A DNA stretch of 64,000 nucleotides from Streptomyces sp. CG 926 (lineage in GTDB: Bacteria; Actinomycetota; Actinomycetes; Streptomycetales; Streptomycetaceae): contig NZ_QGGZ01000010.1 in assembly GCF_003148825.1 (NCBI RefSeq), forward strand, positions 124,001-188,000. The letters run 5' to 3'. The notes beneath the pieces are model-generated. The model was not told the origin of the DNA, ran no database searches, and saw only the letters and a list, made by a program, of their open reading frames with translations. Below are positions 1 to 8,537 of this stretch, in pieces. Each line of letters starts with the position of its first letter. Within the stretch, counting starts at the first letter, position 1. Position numbers and translations under genes: made by a program.

Positions 1-494
1 AGCGGCTCGCTGTTCAGCCAGCGCTCGCTGTGCGGGGCGAGTTCGCCGGCGAGGTGACGGCCGTGACCGTCGCGCACCGTCACGTCCGTGAGCCGGCCCG
101 GTTCGGCCAGGGCGATCTGGAGCGGCCCGCCGGAGTCCGTCGGGAGGACGTCGGTCCGGGCGCTGCGTGCCGTGTCACCGAGGGCGGGCTCCTTCACCAC
201 GGATCCCGTCCCGCGGGCGGTGGCCCGTACCCGTTGTTCCTGCCAGCCGCTGCACAGGCCGGGCCGGAACATGCGCACCGCGCACGGCCCGTCACCGGAC
301 CCGCGGCCCTCGTCCAGCACCCTCCCGACCAGCAGGGTGACCGCGGCTTCGCGCGGCGGGCCCGCGAGGGCCCCCTCCGCGGTGTCCGCGTCGGGCGCGC
401 GACCCGGCGCGGCGGCGACGACCAGCATGGCCCCCGTCACCGCGGCCACGGCGCCCCACGTCTTGGTCGGTTGTCTCCGTCGCATTCGTGACAT
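1..494 (-). CDS. Exported L,D-transpeptidase-like protein, N-terminal part (cut by window edge)
   Basis: This reading frame runs off the left edge, so only about 164 N-terminal residues are seen. It begins M-S-R-M-R-R-R and has a basic start followed by a hydrophobic stretch (about residues 14-29), which fits an export signal or membrane anchor; I see no lipobox cysteine. The last visible part (about residues 136-162), with GRLTDVTVRDGHGRHLAGEL, resembles the Ig-like domain that precedes the catalytic domain of actinobacterial L,D-transpeptidases, which cross-link peptidoglycan. The YkuD catalytic domain would lie outside the window, so the function is inferred. Two in-frame ATGs (494 and 485) are possible starts. 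Confidence 0.55.
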   Translation of the reverse strand, partial: MSRMRRRQPTKTWGAVAAVTGAMLVVAAAPGRAPDADTAEGALAGPPREAAVTLLVGRVLDEGRGSGDGPCAVRMFRPGLCSGWQEQRVRATARGTGSVVKEPALGDTARSARTDVLPTDSGGPLQIALAEPGRLTDVTVRDGHGRHLAGELAPHSERWLNSEP

Positions 495-667
495 AGCCGT
501 ATCAAAGCGATGTGGCACCAAAATGATGATCACTCCCTCGGCGCTGCGGCCGAACGGGCACCGAAGAGAACTCGGACGGAGCACCGAAGCCGCCCCCGGC
601 GAGCGGGGAACGGCCGCGGGCCCGAAACTCGGATGCCCTCGCCCGAGCCGCCCGCGACAATGCGGCC

Positions 668-1186
668 ATGGCTATCGCTTTCACCGTCCGCCCGGCACGG
701 CCCACCGAAGCGGCCGTCCTCCAGGACATCGAGAGGGCCGCCGGGCGCTGCTTCCGGGACATCGGCATGCCGGAGATCGCCGACGACGAGCCGCCGACCC
801 TCGACGAGCTCGCCGCCCACCGACGGGCCGGGCGGGCCTGGGTGTCGGTCGGGGCGGCAGACGTCCCGGTCGCCTATTTGATCGCCGAGCGCGTCGAGGG
901 GAATCTGCACGTCGAGCAGGTGTCCGTGCACCCGGACCACGCGCGTCGCGGGCTCGGCCGGGGGTTGCTGGAGCACCTGGCCGAGTTCGCCCGGCGTGCG
1001 GGCGTGCCCGCCCTGACCCTGACCACCTTCACCGAGGTCCCGTGGAACGCCCCGTACTACGCGCGCTGCGGGTTCCGGCAGTTGGACGAAGCGGAGCTCA
1101 CCCCGGGCCTCCGGAAGATCCGCGAGCGCGAGGCGGCGCACGGTCTGGACCGGTGGCCCCGCGTCTGCATGCGGCGGGACCTGTGA
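668..1186 (+). CDS. GNAT family N-acetyltransferase
   Basis: This 172-residue protein has the GNAT fold length. The acetyl-CoA pyrophosphate-binding motif is visible as VHPDHARRGLGRG around residues 88-99, and a motif-B-like WNAPYYARCGF follows at 126-136. It should transfer an acetyl group from acetyl-CoA to a small-molecule or protein amine; the substrate cannot be read from sequence. It stands 60 bp upstream of a second GNAT gene on the same strand, so the two may be co-transcribed. Start ATG 668 follows the GC-rich intergenic stretch and gives the standard GNAT N-terminus. A longer overlapping frame that begins far upstream is not credible. Confidence 0.85.
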   Translation: MAIAFTVRPARPTEAAVLQDIERAAGRCFRDIGMPEIADDEPPTLDELAAHRRAGRAWVSVGAADVPVAYLIAERVEGNLHVEQVSVHPDHARRGLGRGLLEHLAEFARRAGVPALTLTTFTEVPWNAPYYARCGFRQLDEAELTPGLRKIREREAAHGLDRWPRVCMRRDL

Positions 1187-1245
1187 CGGCACCTCGGGCC
1201 GACCACCTGATCGATACCACTGAACGATGCGAAGAGGCATGCACG

Positions 1246-1794
1246 ATGTTCGAAGGACGATTGGTAAGACTGCGTGCGCTGCGCGTCGAGGACGCGGAGC
1301 ATCACCTTCGGTGGCGCAACGATCCGGAGGTGGTCCGCTGGGCCACGGCCGGTGATCCGTGTTTCGGCCCGGTCACGGCCGAGGCGGTCGGGCTCGGCTT
1401 CGACAGCATGCTGCGCCTGATGCCTCGGGAGTCGGCCGTGTTCACGGTCGAGGACCTGACGGACGGCCGGGTGATCGGCATGGTCGACTACCGGGACCTG
1501 GACCCCTACGCCGGAGTGGCCACACTCGGAGTCACCATCGGTGAAAAGGAGTTGTGGGGTCGCGGCCACGGCAGCGACGCGCTACGGCTGCTCGTGGACC
1601 ACCTGTTCGGCGCCTACGGCCTGAGCCGCCTGGAACTGGACACCTGGAGCGGCAACGAACGCGCCGTGCGTGCCTTCGGCCGGTTGGGCTTCCGCGAGGA
1701 AGGCCGCCGCCGGTCGGCCGTGCTGATGGAGGGCGAGCGCTACGACAGCGTGCTCTTCGGAATGCTGCGCGAGGAGTGGGCGAATTCCGCGTGA
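1246..1794 (+). CDS. RimJ/RimL-type GNAT acetyltransferase
   Basis: The 182-residue product starts MFEGRLVRLRAL and has the RimJ/RimL arrangement: an N-terminal strand, the acetyl-CoA loop LWGRGHGSDALRL at about 103-115, and the C-terminal N-E-R-A-V-R-A-F-G-R-L-G-F signature at 137-149 typical of ribosomal-protein and small-molecule N-acetyltransferases. An open frame extends far upstream, but that part shadows the preceding gene in another frame; ATG 1246 is the first start giving a family-like N-terminus. It lies 59 bp after the previous acetyltransferase and 74 bp before the epimerase gene, all on the plus strand. Its substrate is unknown. Confidence 0.85.
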   Translation: MFEGRLVRLRALRVEDAEHHLRWRNDPEVVRWATAGDPCFGPVTAEAVGLGFDSMLRLMPRESAVFTVEDLTDGRVIGMVDYRDLDPYAGVATLGVTIGEKELWGRGHGSDALRLLVDHLFGAYGLSRLELDTWSGNERAVRAFGRLGFREEGRRRSAVLMEGERYDSVLFGMLREEWANSA

Positions 1795-1868
1795 CGCGGT
1801 GGACGGCCCTTCTTCGCCGAGCGCGAACCGGCATCGCGGGGGTGCACACGATGTGCTGAGGTGGCCTG

Positions 1869-2894
1869 ATGGATCTTCTTGTACTGGGCGGGACCGCATG
1901 GCTGGGGCGTGAGATCACGCGGCAGGCGCTGGAGCGGGGGCACACGGTGACCTGCCTCGCACGCGGCGAGAGCGGCGCCGTCGCGCCCGGCGCGCGGCTG
2001 GTGGCGGCGGACCGGAACGAGGAGTCCGCCTACGCGGAACTCCTCGAACGCGACCGCGACTGGGACGCCGTGATCGAGGTGTCCTGGCAGCCGGCCTTCG
2101 TCCGCGGCGCGCTCGCGGCCCTCGCCGGGCGGGCCCGGCACTGGACCTACGTCTCCTCCATCAGCGCCTACGCCGACCACGGCACGGTCGGCGCCGACGA
2201 GTCGGCCGCGCTGCTGCCGGCGGCCGAGGGCGAGTACGTGGGGCGGGAGGAGTACGGGGAGGCCAAGGTCGCCTGCGAGGAGCTGTCACGCGCCGCCGTG
2301 GGAGATCGGCTCGTCATCGCCCGGGCCGGTCTGATCGGCGGCCCGGGCGACGCGAGCGGACGGTCGGGGTACTGGACGGCGCGCTTCGCCCGTGACGTGG
2401 ACCAGCCCGTGCTCCTTCCCGAGCCCGGCGAGGTGCCGACTCAGGCGATCGACGTGCGCGATCTGGCGGCCTGGCTCCTGGACCTGGCCCAGCAGGGCAC
2501 CACCGGGACCTTCGACGCCGTCGGGCCCGTCGTCCCCTTCGACGACTGGGTCACCCTGTCGGCCCGTACGGCCGGGTACACCGGACCGAAGGCGGTGGCG
2601 GACCCGCAGTGGCTCCTCGACCAGGGCGTCGGGGCGTTCATGGGCCCGGAGTCGATGGCCATGTGGATGCCGGATCCGAAGTGGGCCGGCTTCTGCGCGC
2701 GCAGCGGAGCCGCGGCGCACGCGGCCGGGCTGCGCGACCGCCCACGCGCCGAGATGCTGAAGGACCTCCTGCGGTGGGAGCGCGCCGAGGGGTTGGAGCG
2801 CCCCCGCCGGGCCGGTCTGAGCACGGCCCGCGAGCGGGAACTGCTCACCGCACTCGCCGACGCTCCGGCCGGGGACACGACCCCGGCGCCCTGA
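1869..2894 (+). CDS. NAD(P)-dependent epimerase/dehydratase-like SDR protein
   Basis: A 341-residue extended short-chain dehydrogenase. The Rossmann motif GGTAWLG (residues 7-13) is at the N-terminus, a serine-rich strand with SSISAY lies at 96-101, and the catalytic Y-x-x-x-K pair is Y129/K133 in EEYGEAK. Family members act on nucleotide sugars or act as reductases; the substrate here is not predictable. The C-terminal third (about 260-341) carries a tryptophan-rich segment and a low-complexity Ala/Pro tail. It is the last gene of the plus-strand run before a strong hairpin and the oppositely oriented MerR gene. Confidence 0.82.
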   Translation: MDLLVLGGTAWLGREITRQALERGHTVTCLARGESGAVAPGARLVAADRNEESAYAELLERDRDWDAVIEVSWQPAFVRGALAALAGRARHWTYVSSISAYADHGTVGADESAALLPAAEGEYVGREEYGEAKVACEELSRAAVGDRLVIARAGLIGGPGDASGRSGYWTARFARDVDQPVLLPEPGEVPTQAIDVRDLAAWLLDLAQQGTTGTFDAVGPVVPFDDWVTLSARTAGYTGPKAVADPQWLLDQGVGAFMGPESMAMWMPDPKWAGFCARSGAAAHAAGLRDRPRAEMLKDLLRWERAEGLERPRRAGLSTARERELLTALADAPAGDTTPAP

Positions 2895-2919
2895 CCCGCG
2901 ATCACGTCGGCGCGGGCGA

Positions 2920-2949
2920 CGGCTGCGGCCGCGGCCGTGGCCGCAGCCG
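2920..2949. terminator. Convergent hairpin terminator
   Basis: An 11-bp perfect inverted repeat (arms 2920-2930 and 2939-2949, CGGCTGCGGCC) with an 8-nt loop lies between the stops of two converging genes. There is no U-tract, as is common in Streptomyces, so it is called on position and symmetry alone. Confidence 0.5.
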
Positions 2950-2978
2950 CGAGGAGGTCCGAGGGCACCGGCGGCGCC

Positions 2979-3686
2979 TCACTCCAGTCCGTACCGCCGG
3001 GCCGACTCCTCCTCCTGGGCCAGCCGGTGCAGCGCCTTCAGCACCGGCTGGAACAGGATGGTCGCCGCGACGGCGGTCTCGACCTTCTCCGCCTCCGTGG
3101 GGAAGGTCTCCACGAAGTCCAGGTCTCGCGCCGCCACTTGGTGCATCAGCCGCGCGTACGGGGCCATGAGCGTGGCGTCCCACGGATAGCCGAGCCGCGT
3201 CAGGGTGGCCACCGCCGCCACGAGCGAGCGGTGGACCGGGGAGAGTTCCCCCAACTCCCGTGCCGTGGACCAGCCCAGCGTCCGTAGCAGTTGGTCGACC
3301 TCGGCGCGCGCGGCGGTCGTGGCCTCGTCCTCACCGTCACGGTCGTCGCCGCCGTCACTCTTGCCGTCGGCCCGTTCGGGCTCGAGGGGAAGGGCCCACA
3401 AGGCAGCGCCCAGGCGCATCGTCCGGCCCAAGGACTCGTCGTCGACGTGCGCGAGCACCTGCCGGACCCGCGCCACCGGCACCTGGCCGACCTGGATCAT
3501 CGCGCGGACGAGCCGCAGTCTGCGCAGATGGCCCTCGTCGTAGTCCGCGGTGGTCGCGCTGACCCGGCGGCCCGGCGGCAACAGCCCCTCGCGCAGGTAG
3601 TACTTGATGGTGGCGATGGCCACGCCGCTCCGCTCACTCAGTTCCGCGAGCCGCAATCTCTTGAACCTTCCCTTGGCGAGTGTCAC
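2979..3686 (-). CDS. MerR family transcriptional regulator
   Basis: About 235 residues from GTG 3686. The N-terminal winged helix is plain: R-L-R-L-A-E-L-S-E-R-S-G-V, then I-K-Y-Y-L-R-E-G-L-L-P-P-G-R, the classic MerR recognition region, within the first 50 residues. The C-terminal effector region is long (about 150 residues), rich in charged residues and lacks an obvious metal-binding cysteine pair, so a small molecule or protein partner is more likely than a metal. An upstream TTG at 3725 also fits the frame but would lie inside the shared palindrome. It is divergent from the DUF4188 gene and probably controls it. Confidence 0.85.
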   Translation of the reverse strand: MTLAKGRFKRLRLAELSERSGVAIATIKYYLREGLLPPGRRVSATTADYDEGHLRRLRLVRAMIQVGQVPVARVRQVLAHVDDESLGRTMRLGAALWALPLEPERADGKSDGGDDRDGEDEATTAARAEVDQLLRTLGWSTARELGELSPVHRSLVAAVATLTRLGYPWDATLMAPYARLMHQVAARDLDFVETFPTEAEKVETAVAATILFQPVLKALHRLAQEEESARRYGLE

Positions 3687-3703
3687 TATCCAATCATGTG
3701 ATG

Positions 3704-3726
3704 GTTGGACAGCAGTGCTATCCAAC
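3704..3726. promoter_or_regulatory. Palindromic operator between MerR and DUF4188 genes
   Basis: A 23-bp near-perfect palindrome spans 3704-3726, with arms GTTGGACAGCA and TGCTATCCAAC around a central G; only one base pair of the arms mismatches. A further half-site CTATCCAA lies at 3687-3694 facing it. MerR proteins bind dyads in spacers of divergent promoters, and this dyad sits just upstream of the probable TTG start of the DUF4188 gene. Confidence 0.6.
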
Positions 3727-3746
3727 AGGGCTATGGGGAGGCCGAC

Positions 3747-4271
3747 TTGTTCGCGAAACCCTTACCGGGCCGTACCACCGCAGCCGCCGAGGGGGACGTC
3801 GTCGTCCTGCTCATCGGAATGCGCATCAACCACTTCTGGGCCGTGCACCACTGGGTTCCCGTGGTCCTGGCCATGCCACGTATGCTCCGCGAGCTCGCCA
3901 AGCACCCCACCCGGGGCCTGCTCGGCCACGTCCTGCTCACCGCCTCGCCCCGCACGTACTACGTGGTCCAGTACTGGGAGTCCAAGGAGAAGCTCTACGC
4001 GTACGCCGCGGCCCCGGACATGCTGCACCACAAGGCCTGGTCGATCATCAACCGCAAGGACCGCGCGGGGAAGCTGCGCCGCCACGTGGGGCTGTGGCAC
4101 GAGTCCTACATCGTGCCCGAGGGCTCGTACGAGTCGATCTACTTCGACATGCCGCCGTTCGGGCTGGCCGCGGCGACCGGGGTACTGCCCCTGGAGAGCC
4201 GCGGCCGGCGCGCGGCCGACCGGTTCGCGCACCGCACGCCCGCGGCCGGGACGGATCAGCGAGCCGGGTGA
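3747..4271 (+). CDS. DUF4188 domain-containing protein
   Basis: The product is about 174 residues from TTG 3747, which has a good Shine-Dalgarno GGGGAGG at 3735-3741. An in-frame TTG at 3705 lies inside the operator and has no ribosome site. Recognisable family features are V-V-V-L-L-I-G-M-R-I-N-H-F-W, the W-V-P-V-V-L-A-M-P-R-M helix and the T-Y-Y-V-V-Q-Y-W strand, as in DUF4188 proteins, which resemble heme-binding or monooxygenase-type alpha/beta barrel folds. Biochemical function is unknown. The pairing with a divergent MerR regulator suggests inducible expression. Confidence 0.8.
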   Translation: MFAKPLPGRTTAAAEGDVVVLLIGMRINHFWAVHHWVPVVLAMPRMLRELAKHPTRGLLGHVLLTASPRTYYVVQYWESKEKLYAYAAAPDMLHHKAWSIINRKDRAGKLRRHVGLWHESYIVPEGSYESIYFDMPPFGLAAATGVLPLESRGRRAADRFAHRTPAAGTDQRAG

Positions 4272-4284
4272 GGGGGACCCGCGG

Positions 4285-5082
4285 TCACCGCCGCGGCCTG
4301 GTCGCGACGGTGACCGCGACGGTGACGGTCCGGGTGTAGGTACCGCCGGGGTCGTGGTCCAGCAGGGCGGTGCGCAGTTCGGACGCGAAGGCGTCCTTGC
4401 GCTCGCCGAGCAGGGCCGGGCTGGAGGAGGCGCGGGAGAACTGCAGGCCGATCACCTGGTCCACGGTGCAGCGGGTGGACCGCTCCCACGTGGTGGTCCC
4501 GACGCGGGAGAAGGCCGACTTCGCGAGCTGGTCCTCCGCGTCCCGCAGACGGTCCGCCGCCGATGCCTCCGCACGCCGTGCAGGCGTTCCCTGTGCCGCC
4601 CCGGGTCCGGGTCCGAGGAAGCGTGCGCGCACCTCATCGACGACGGCCGGCCAGGCCGCCAGCAGGGAGGTGACGACGGCGATCCCGCCCCGTGGCGCGA
4701 GCACGGCGTCCAGGTCGGCCGCAACCCGGGCCCGGTCCATCCGGTGGAACGCGTCGCCGATGACGCACAGGTCGATCCGGGGCAGGCACAGCCGGCCGAT
4801 GCCGGCGGCGTCGCCCCGCAGCCAGGAGATGTTCCCGAGGCCTTGCTCGTCGGCGCGTGCGCACCCTTCGGCGAGCATGGCCGGCTCCGGGTCGACGGCG
4901 TAGACCTGCTCGACCAGCGGAGCCAACGGCAGGCTGATCGTGCCCGGTCCGGCGCCGAGGTCCAGGACGGTCTGGGAGCCGTCGAGCGCGAACCGGTCCG
5001 CGAGGAGCGCGTAGAGCTCCGCCGGGTACGGCGGCCGGTGGCGGGCGTAGTACGGGGCGGCGGACGCGTACGGGGTACTCAT
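4285..5082 (-). CDS. SAM-dependent class I methyltransferase
   Basis: Start ATG 5082 has a good GGAGG ribosome site and gives 265 residues beginning MSTPYASAAPYYARHRPPYP, a typical start for small-molecule methyltransferases of the UbiE/trans-aconitate type. SAM motif I VLDLGAGPG is at 39-47, followed by the acidic Y-A-V-D-P-E at about 61-66. The frame stays open to 5193, but that extension has low-quality composition. The C-terminus converges on the DUF4188 gene with only 13 bp between stops. Substrate unknown. Confidence 0.85.
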   Translation of the reverse strand: MSTPYASAAPYYARHRPPYPAELYALLADRFALDGSQTVLDLGAGPGTISLPLAPLVEQVYAVDPEPAMLAEGCARADEQGLGNISWLRGDAAGIGRLCLPRIDLCVIGDAFHRMDRARVAADLDAVLAPRGGIAVVTSLLAAWPAVVDEVRARFLGPGPGAAQGTPARRAEASAADRLRDAEDQLAKSAFSRVGTTTWERSTRCTVDQVIGLQFSRASSSPALLGERKDAFASELRTALLDHDPGGTYTRTVTVAVTVATRPRR

Positions 5083-5205
5083 GGGGGTCCTCCCTGACCG
5101 GGGTCGCATCCGCCGATGGTGGAGCACAACCCGGCCCCGGGCAGCGTCCGGCCCCGCAAATCCCCCGTACGGATGCCTCCCGTTCACCTGCACCCGGGTA
5201 CCCGA

Positions 5206-7257
5206 TCAGTCCCGCGGGGTCAGCCGCTCCCACAGGAAGGTGTGGACGAGGGCCTCGTTGAAGGCCGTCTGCCGGTGGTCGGTGGCGCCCGCGTGGCCGC
5301 CCCCGAGGTGCTCGTGGAAGAGGACCGGATGCCCGTGCTCACGCAGCCGGGCGGCCATCTTGCGGGCATGGCCGGGGTGTACCCGGTCGTCGCGGGTCGA
5401 GGTCAGCAGGAGCAGCGGCGGGTACGCGGGCCCGTCCGTCCGGATCCGGTGGTAGGGGGAGATCCCCTCCAGGTGCGGTCGGTCGGCCGGGTCGTCGGGG
5501 TCCCCGTACTCGGCGATCCAGCTGGCTCCGGCGAGCAGCTTGTGGAAGCGGAGCATGTCCAGCAGCGGTACGTGCGCGACGACCGCGCCGAACAGTTCCG
5601 GTTCGCGGGTGAGCATGGCGCCCATGAGCAGCCCGCCGTTGCTGCCACCCTCGATGCCCAGCTGGGCGGGGGTGCTGATGTCCCGGGCGGTGAGGTCCCG
5701 GGCGACCGCGGCGAAGTCCTCGTAGGCCCGGACCCGGTTCGCGCCGAGGGCCGCCTTGTGCCAGCCGGGCCCGTACTCGTGCCCGCCCCGGATGCCCGCG
5801 ACGACGTACGTGCCGCCGCGTGCGAGCCAGGCCCGTCCGGTGACCGCGCTGTACTGCGGGACCATGGAGATCTCGAAGCCGCCGTACCCGTAGAGCAGGG
5901 TGGGACCGGGGCCCGGGCGGTCCTCGGGTCCGACGACGAAGTACGGCACCCTCGTGCCGTCCGCGGAGGTCGCGAAGTACTGGCGTACGGCGAGACCGGC
6001 GGTGTCGAAGAGGGCCGGGTTCTGCTTGAGGCTTTCACTCTCGCCGCCGTCGCCGGCCGTGCCCCGGTACAGGGTGGCCGGCTGGAGGAAGCCGGAGACC
6101 TGGTGGAAGTACTCGTCGCCGACGTCCGGGTCCGTGTCGGTGACCGAGGCGGTGGACAGCGGCGGCAGGCCCGGCAGCGGCGCGCGACTCCAGCCACCGG
6201 AGCTCGCGCCGGGGCCCGTGGCCGCGCCCGGGGTGAGCAGCTCCATCCGCGAGGAGACGTCGGCGCGGGTGCTGAGGATGAGGTGGTCGCGGGTCCAGCT
6301 GTATCCGGCGAGCGCGGTGCGCTCGTCCGGCGTGAACAGCACCTCGGCCTCCCGCTCCCCCGCCAGGAAGGCCTCGAAGTCGAAGGCCAGCAGACTGCCC
6401 GCGGGGTGGCCGAGCCACGGGGACTTGGTGGTGACGGTCAGCCACCGGCGGTGGACGGAGGCGCCCGCGTCGTCGGGGACGTCGATCTTCAGGGGCGGGC
6501 CGGCGGAGTCCTCCTGGAGCAGGAAGAGCTCCCGGTTCCAGAAGTCGATCTGCCGGTGGACGAAGTCCCGCGCGAAGCCGGGGGTGTCGTCGTGCCATCC
6601 GGAGGCGGACAGGTCCGTCGGCCGGCCCTCGTAGACCAGCTCGGCGTCCGTGAGCGGCGTGCCGCGCCGCCAGCGGCGTACCTGCAGCGGGTAGCCGGAC
6701 GCGGACATGGAGCCGGCGCCGAAGTCCGTACCGATCCACACCCGGTCGTGGTCGATCCACCCGATCCGGGTCTTGGCCTCGGCGACGGCGAACCCGTCCT
6801 CGACGAACTCCAGGGTCTCCAGGTCGAACTCGCGCACCACGCAGGCGTCCGCGCCGTCCCGGGACAGCAGGACGAGAGCGTGCCGGTGCTCGGGGGCCAG
6901 CACGCGGCTGCCCGCCCAGGCCCACTTCTCACCCTCGGCCTCGGCGAGCGCGTCGAGGTCCAGGAGCACCTCCCAGGCCGGGTGGTCGGTCCGGTACTCC
7001 TCCAAGGTCGTCCGCCGCCACAGGCCGCGAACGTGGTCGGCGTCCTGCCAGAAGTTGTAGAGGTGGGCGCCTCTCCGGACGGTCCAGGGGATCCGGCCGT
7101 CGTCGTCCAGCACCTCGCGCATCTCCTGCTCGAGGACCTTGAACCCGGGCAAGGTGGTCAGCTCGTCCACGGTCTCGGCATTGCGCTCCCGCACCCAGGC
7201 GAGGGCGGCGTCGCCGGATACGTCTTCCAGCCACAGGTAGGGGTCTTCATCGCTCAT
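5206..7257 (-). CDS. S9 family prolyl oligopeptidase
   Basis: At 683 residues this matches the usual length of prolyl oligopeptidases. The N-terminus (D-P-Y-L-W-L-E-D) is the family signature, the middle 400 residues form the seven-bladed propeller, and the C-terminal alpha/beta hydrolase holds the triad: Ser at about 539 in GGSNGG, Asp at about 623 in TRDDRVHP and His at about 655 in GGGHAG. It should cut short peptides after proline in the cytoplasm; no signal peptide is seen. A 1091-codon open frame on the opposite strand is a composition artefact. Confidence 0.95.
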   Translation of the reverse strand: MSDEDPYLWLEDVSGDAALAWVRERNAETVDELTTLPGFKVLEQEMREVLDDDGRIPWTVRRGAHLYNFWQDADHVRGLWRRTTLEEYRTDHPAWEVLLDLDALAEAEGEKWAWAGSRVLAPEHRHALVLLSRDGADACVVREFDLETLEFVEDGFAVAEAKTRIGWIDHDRVWIGTDFGAGSMSASGYPLQVRRWRRGTPLTDAELVYEGRPTDLSASGWHDDTPGFARDFVHRQIDFWNRELFLLQEDSAGPPLKIDVPDDAGASVHRRWLTVTTKSPWLGHPAGSLLAFDFEAFLAGEREAEVLFTPDERTALAGYSWTRDHLILSTRADVSSRMELLTPGAATGPGASSGGWSRAPLPGLPPLSTASVTDTDPDVGDEYFHQVSGFLQPATLYRGTAGDGGESESLKQNPALFDTAGLAVRQYFATSADGTRVPYFVVGPEDRPGPGPTLLYGYGGFEISMVPQYSAVTGRAWLARGGTYVVAGIRGGHEYGPGWHKAALGANRVRAYEDFAAVARDLTARDISTPAQLGIEGGSNGGLLMGAMLTREPELFGAVVAHVPLLDMLRFHKLLAGASWIAEYGDPDDPADRPHLEGISPYHRIRTDGPAYPPLLLLTSTRDDRVHPGHARKMAARLREHGHPVLFHEHLGGGHAGATDHRQTAFNEALVHTFLWERLTPRD

Positions 7258-7335
7258 CAGGCGATTGTGCAGGAAGCGACCGGCGGGTGTGCGCCGTCCG
7301 GCCGCCGGTCGTCCCGCTCGTGGGCCGTCCGTTTC

Positions 7336-8403
7336 TCAGTCGTCGTCGATCGTCGGGCCGACGGACCCGAGGCGGGCGTCGCGCAGCGCCGTGTGCACCG
7401 ACCAGATCACCGACACCAGCGGGACCGCGACCACCGCGCCGACCACCCCGGCCGCGATGGCTCCCGCGACCACCGAGATCGCCACCACCAGCGGGTGCAG
7501 CCGGACCGCCCGGCTCATCACCAGCGGATGCAGCAGGTGGCCCTCGATCTGGCCGATGACCACGATCAGCGCGACCACCAGGCCCGCGACGAACGGCCCC
7601 TTCGCGGCGAGCGCGACCACCGCGGCCACCGCCAGCGCGACCGGCGATCCGATGAGCGGGATGAAGGCCGCGAAGAACTCCAGCACGGCCAGCGGCACGG
7701 CCAGCGGGACCCCGAGGAAGTACAGGGCCACCCCCACCAGGACCGCGTTCGTCGCCGCGACGAGGACGATCCCGCGGGTGTAGCCGGTGAACGTACGCCA
7801 GGCCGCGGCGCCGGCGATGCCCACGCGGGCTCGCACCGAGCGGGGCAGCTGCGCGCAGAACCAGGACCACTGCCGGTCGCCGCCGTGCAGGAAGAAGAAC
7901 GAGCAGAAGGCCCCGAGGGCGAGCACGGTCAGGACGTGCACCAGACGCCCGGCTCCGCTGACCGCCTGGCTGAGCAGCGTGGAACGGTGGCTGGAGAGGT
8001 ACTCGCCGAGGCGGGACTGGAGGTCGGAGAGGGCGTTCGGATTCAGCCGGAAGGGCGGTCGCTGAAGGTACGTCTCGATGCTGGAGAGCCCCTCGCGGAA
8101 CTCCCGGGCCAAGGTGGTGCTCTCCCCCGCCACCGCCGTGCCGACCAGGGTCAGCACGCCCAGCAGGACCAGCGCGCTGCCGAGGAGGACGACGGCGACG
8201 GCGACCGAGCGGGGCAGGACGCGCGCGAGGCGTCGGGTGGGCCACCAGAGCAGGGCGCAGACGACGAGGCCGAGGAAGAGTGCCACGGCGATCTCGTGGA
8301 ACTTGCCGAGCACGGCGAAGAGGGCGTAGACGGCGGCGCCGACCACCAGCAGGCGCCAGGCGTACGACGCTGCCGTACGCAGGAACGCTGACACCGGCGG
8401 CAT
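7336..8403 (-). CDS. AI-2E family transporter (PerM-like membrane protein)
   Basis: From ATG 8403 the protein has 355 residues and about eight hydrophobic segments in the AI-2E/PerM order: two near the N-terminus, a central soluble region rich in S-S-I-E-T-Y-L, then a cluster at the C-terminus that includes the conserved F-F-A-A-F-I-P-L-I-G-S-P-V loop and the G-Q-I-E-G-H-L-L-H-P motif. The frame is open to 8580 but the extra 59 residues are arginine-rich and would overlap the divergent promoter region. Substrate is uncertain: relatives export autoinducer-2 or act as sodium/proton antiporters. Confidence 0.88.
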   Translation of the reverse strand: MPPVSAFLRTAASYAWRLLVVGAAVYALFAVLGKFHEIAVALFLGLVVCALLWWPTRRLARVLPRSVAVAVVLLGSALVLLGVLTLVGTAVAGESTTLAREFREGLSSIETYLQRPPFRLNPNALSDLQSRLGEYLSSHRSTLLSQAVSGAGRLVHVLTVLALGAFCSFFFLHGGDRQWSWFCAQLPRSVRARVGIAGAAAWRTFTGYTRGIVLVAATNAVLVGVALYFLGVPLAVPLAVLEFFAAFIPLIGSPVALAVAAVVALAAKGPFVAGLVVALIVVIGQIEGHLLHPLVMSRAVRLHPLVVAISVVAGAIAAGVVGAVVAVPLVSVIWSVHTALRDARLGSVGPTIDDD

Positions 8404-8537
8404 GACCCATGGGTGCCACGGCGGGCGCGTGATCCCACGCGCCGGGCCCCGGATTCGCCCGTCCGTGAGCGATACGCGGCCGGTGTGCGCAGAAAATCCG
8501 TTGCCCCGGCCGTGAGGTCCACGGACGATGGCATCTC

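Noticed and set aside
88..1245. Long N-terminal extension of the second acetyltransferase
   Set aside because: It overlaps the exported protein and the first acetyltransferase in other frames and has no ribosome site.
5116..8391. 1091-codon plus-strand open frame opposite the prolyl oligopeptidase
   Set aside because: It is a mirror of a well-conserved S9 gene. Long antisense frames are expected in GC-rich DNA and the product has no family motifs.
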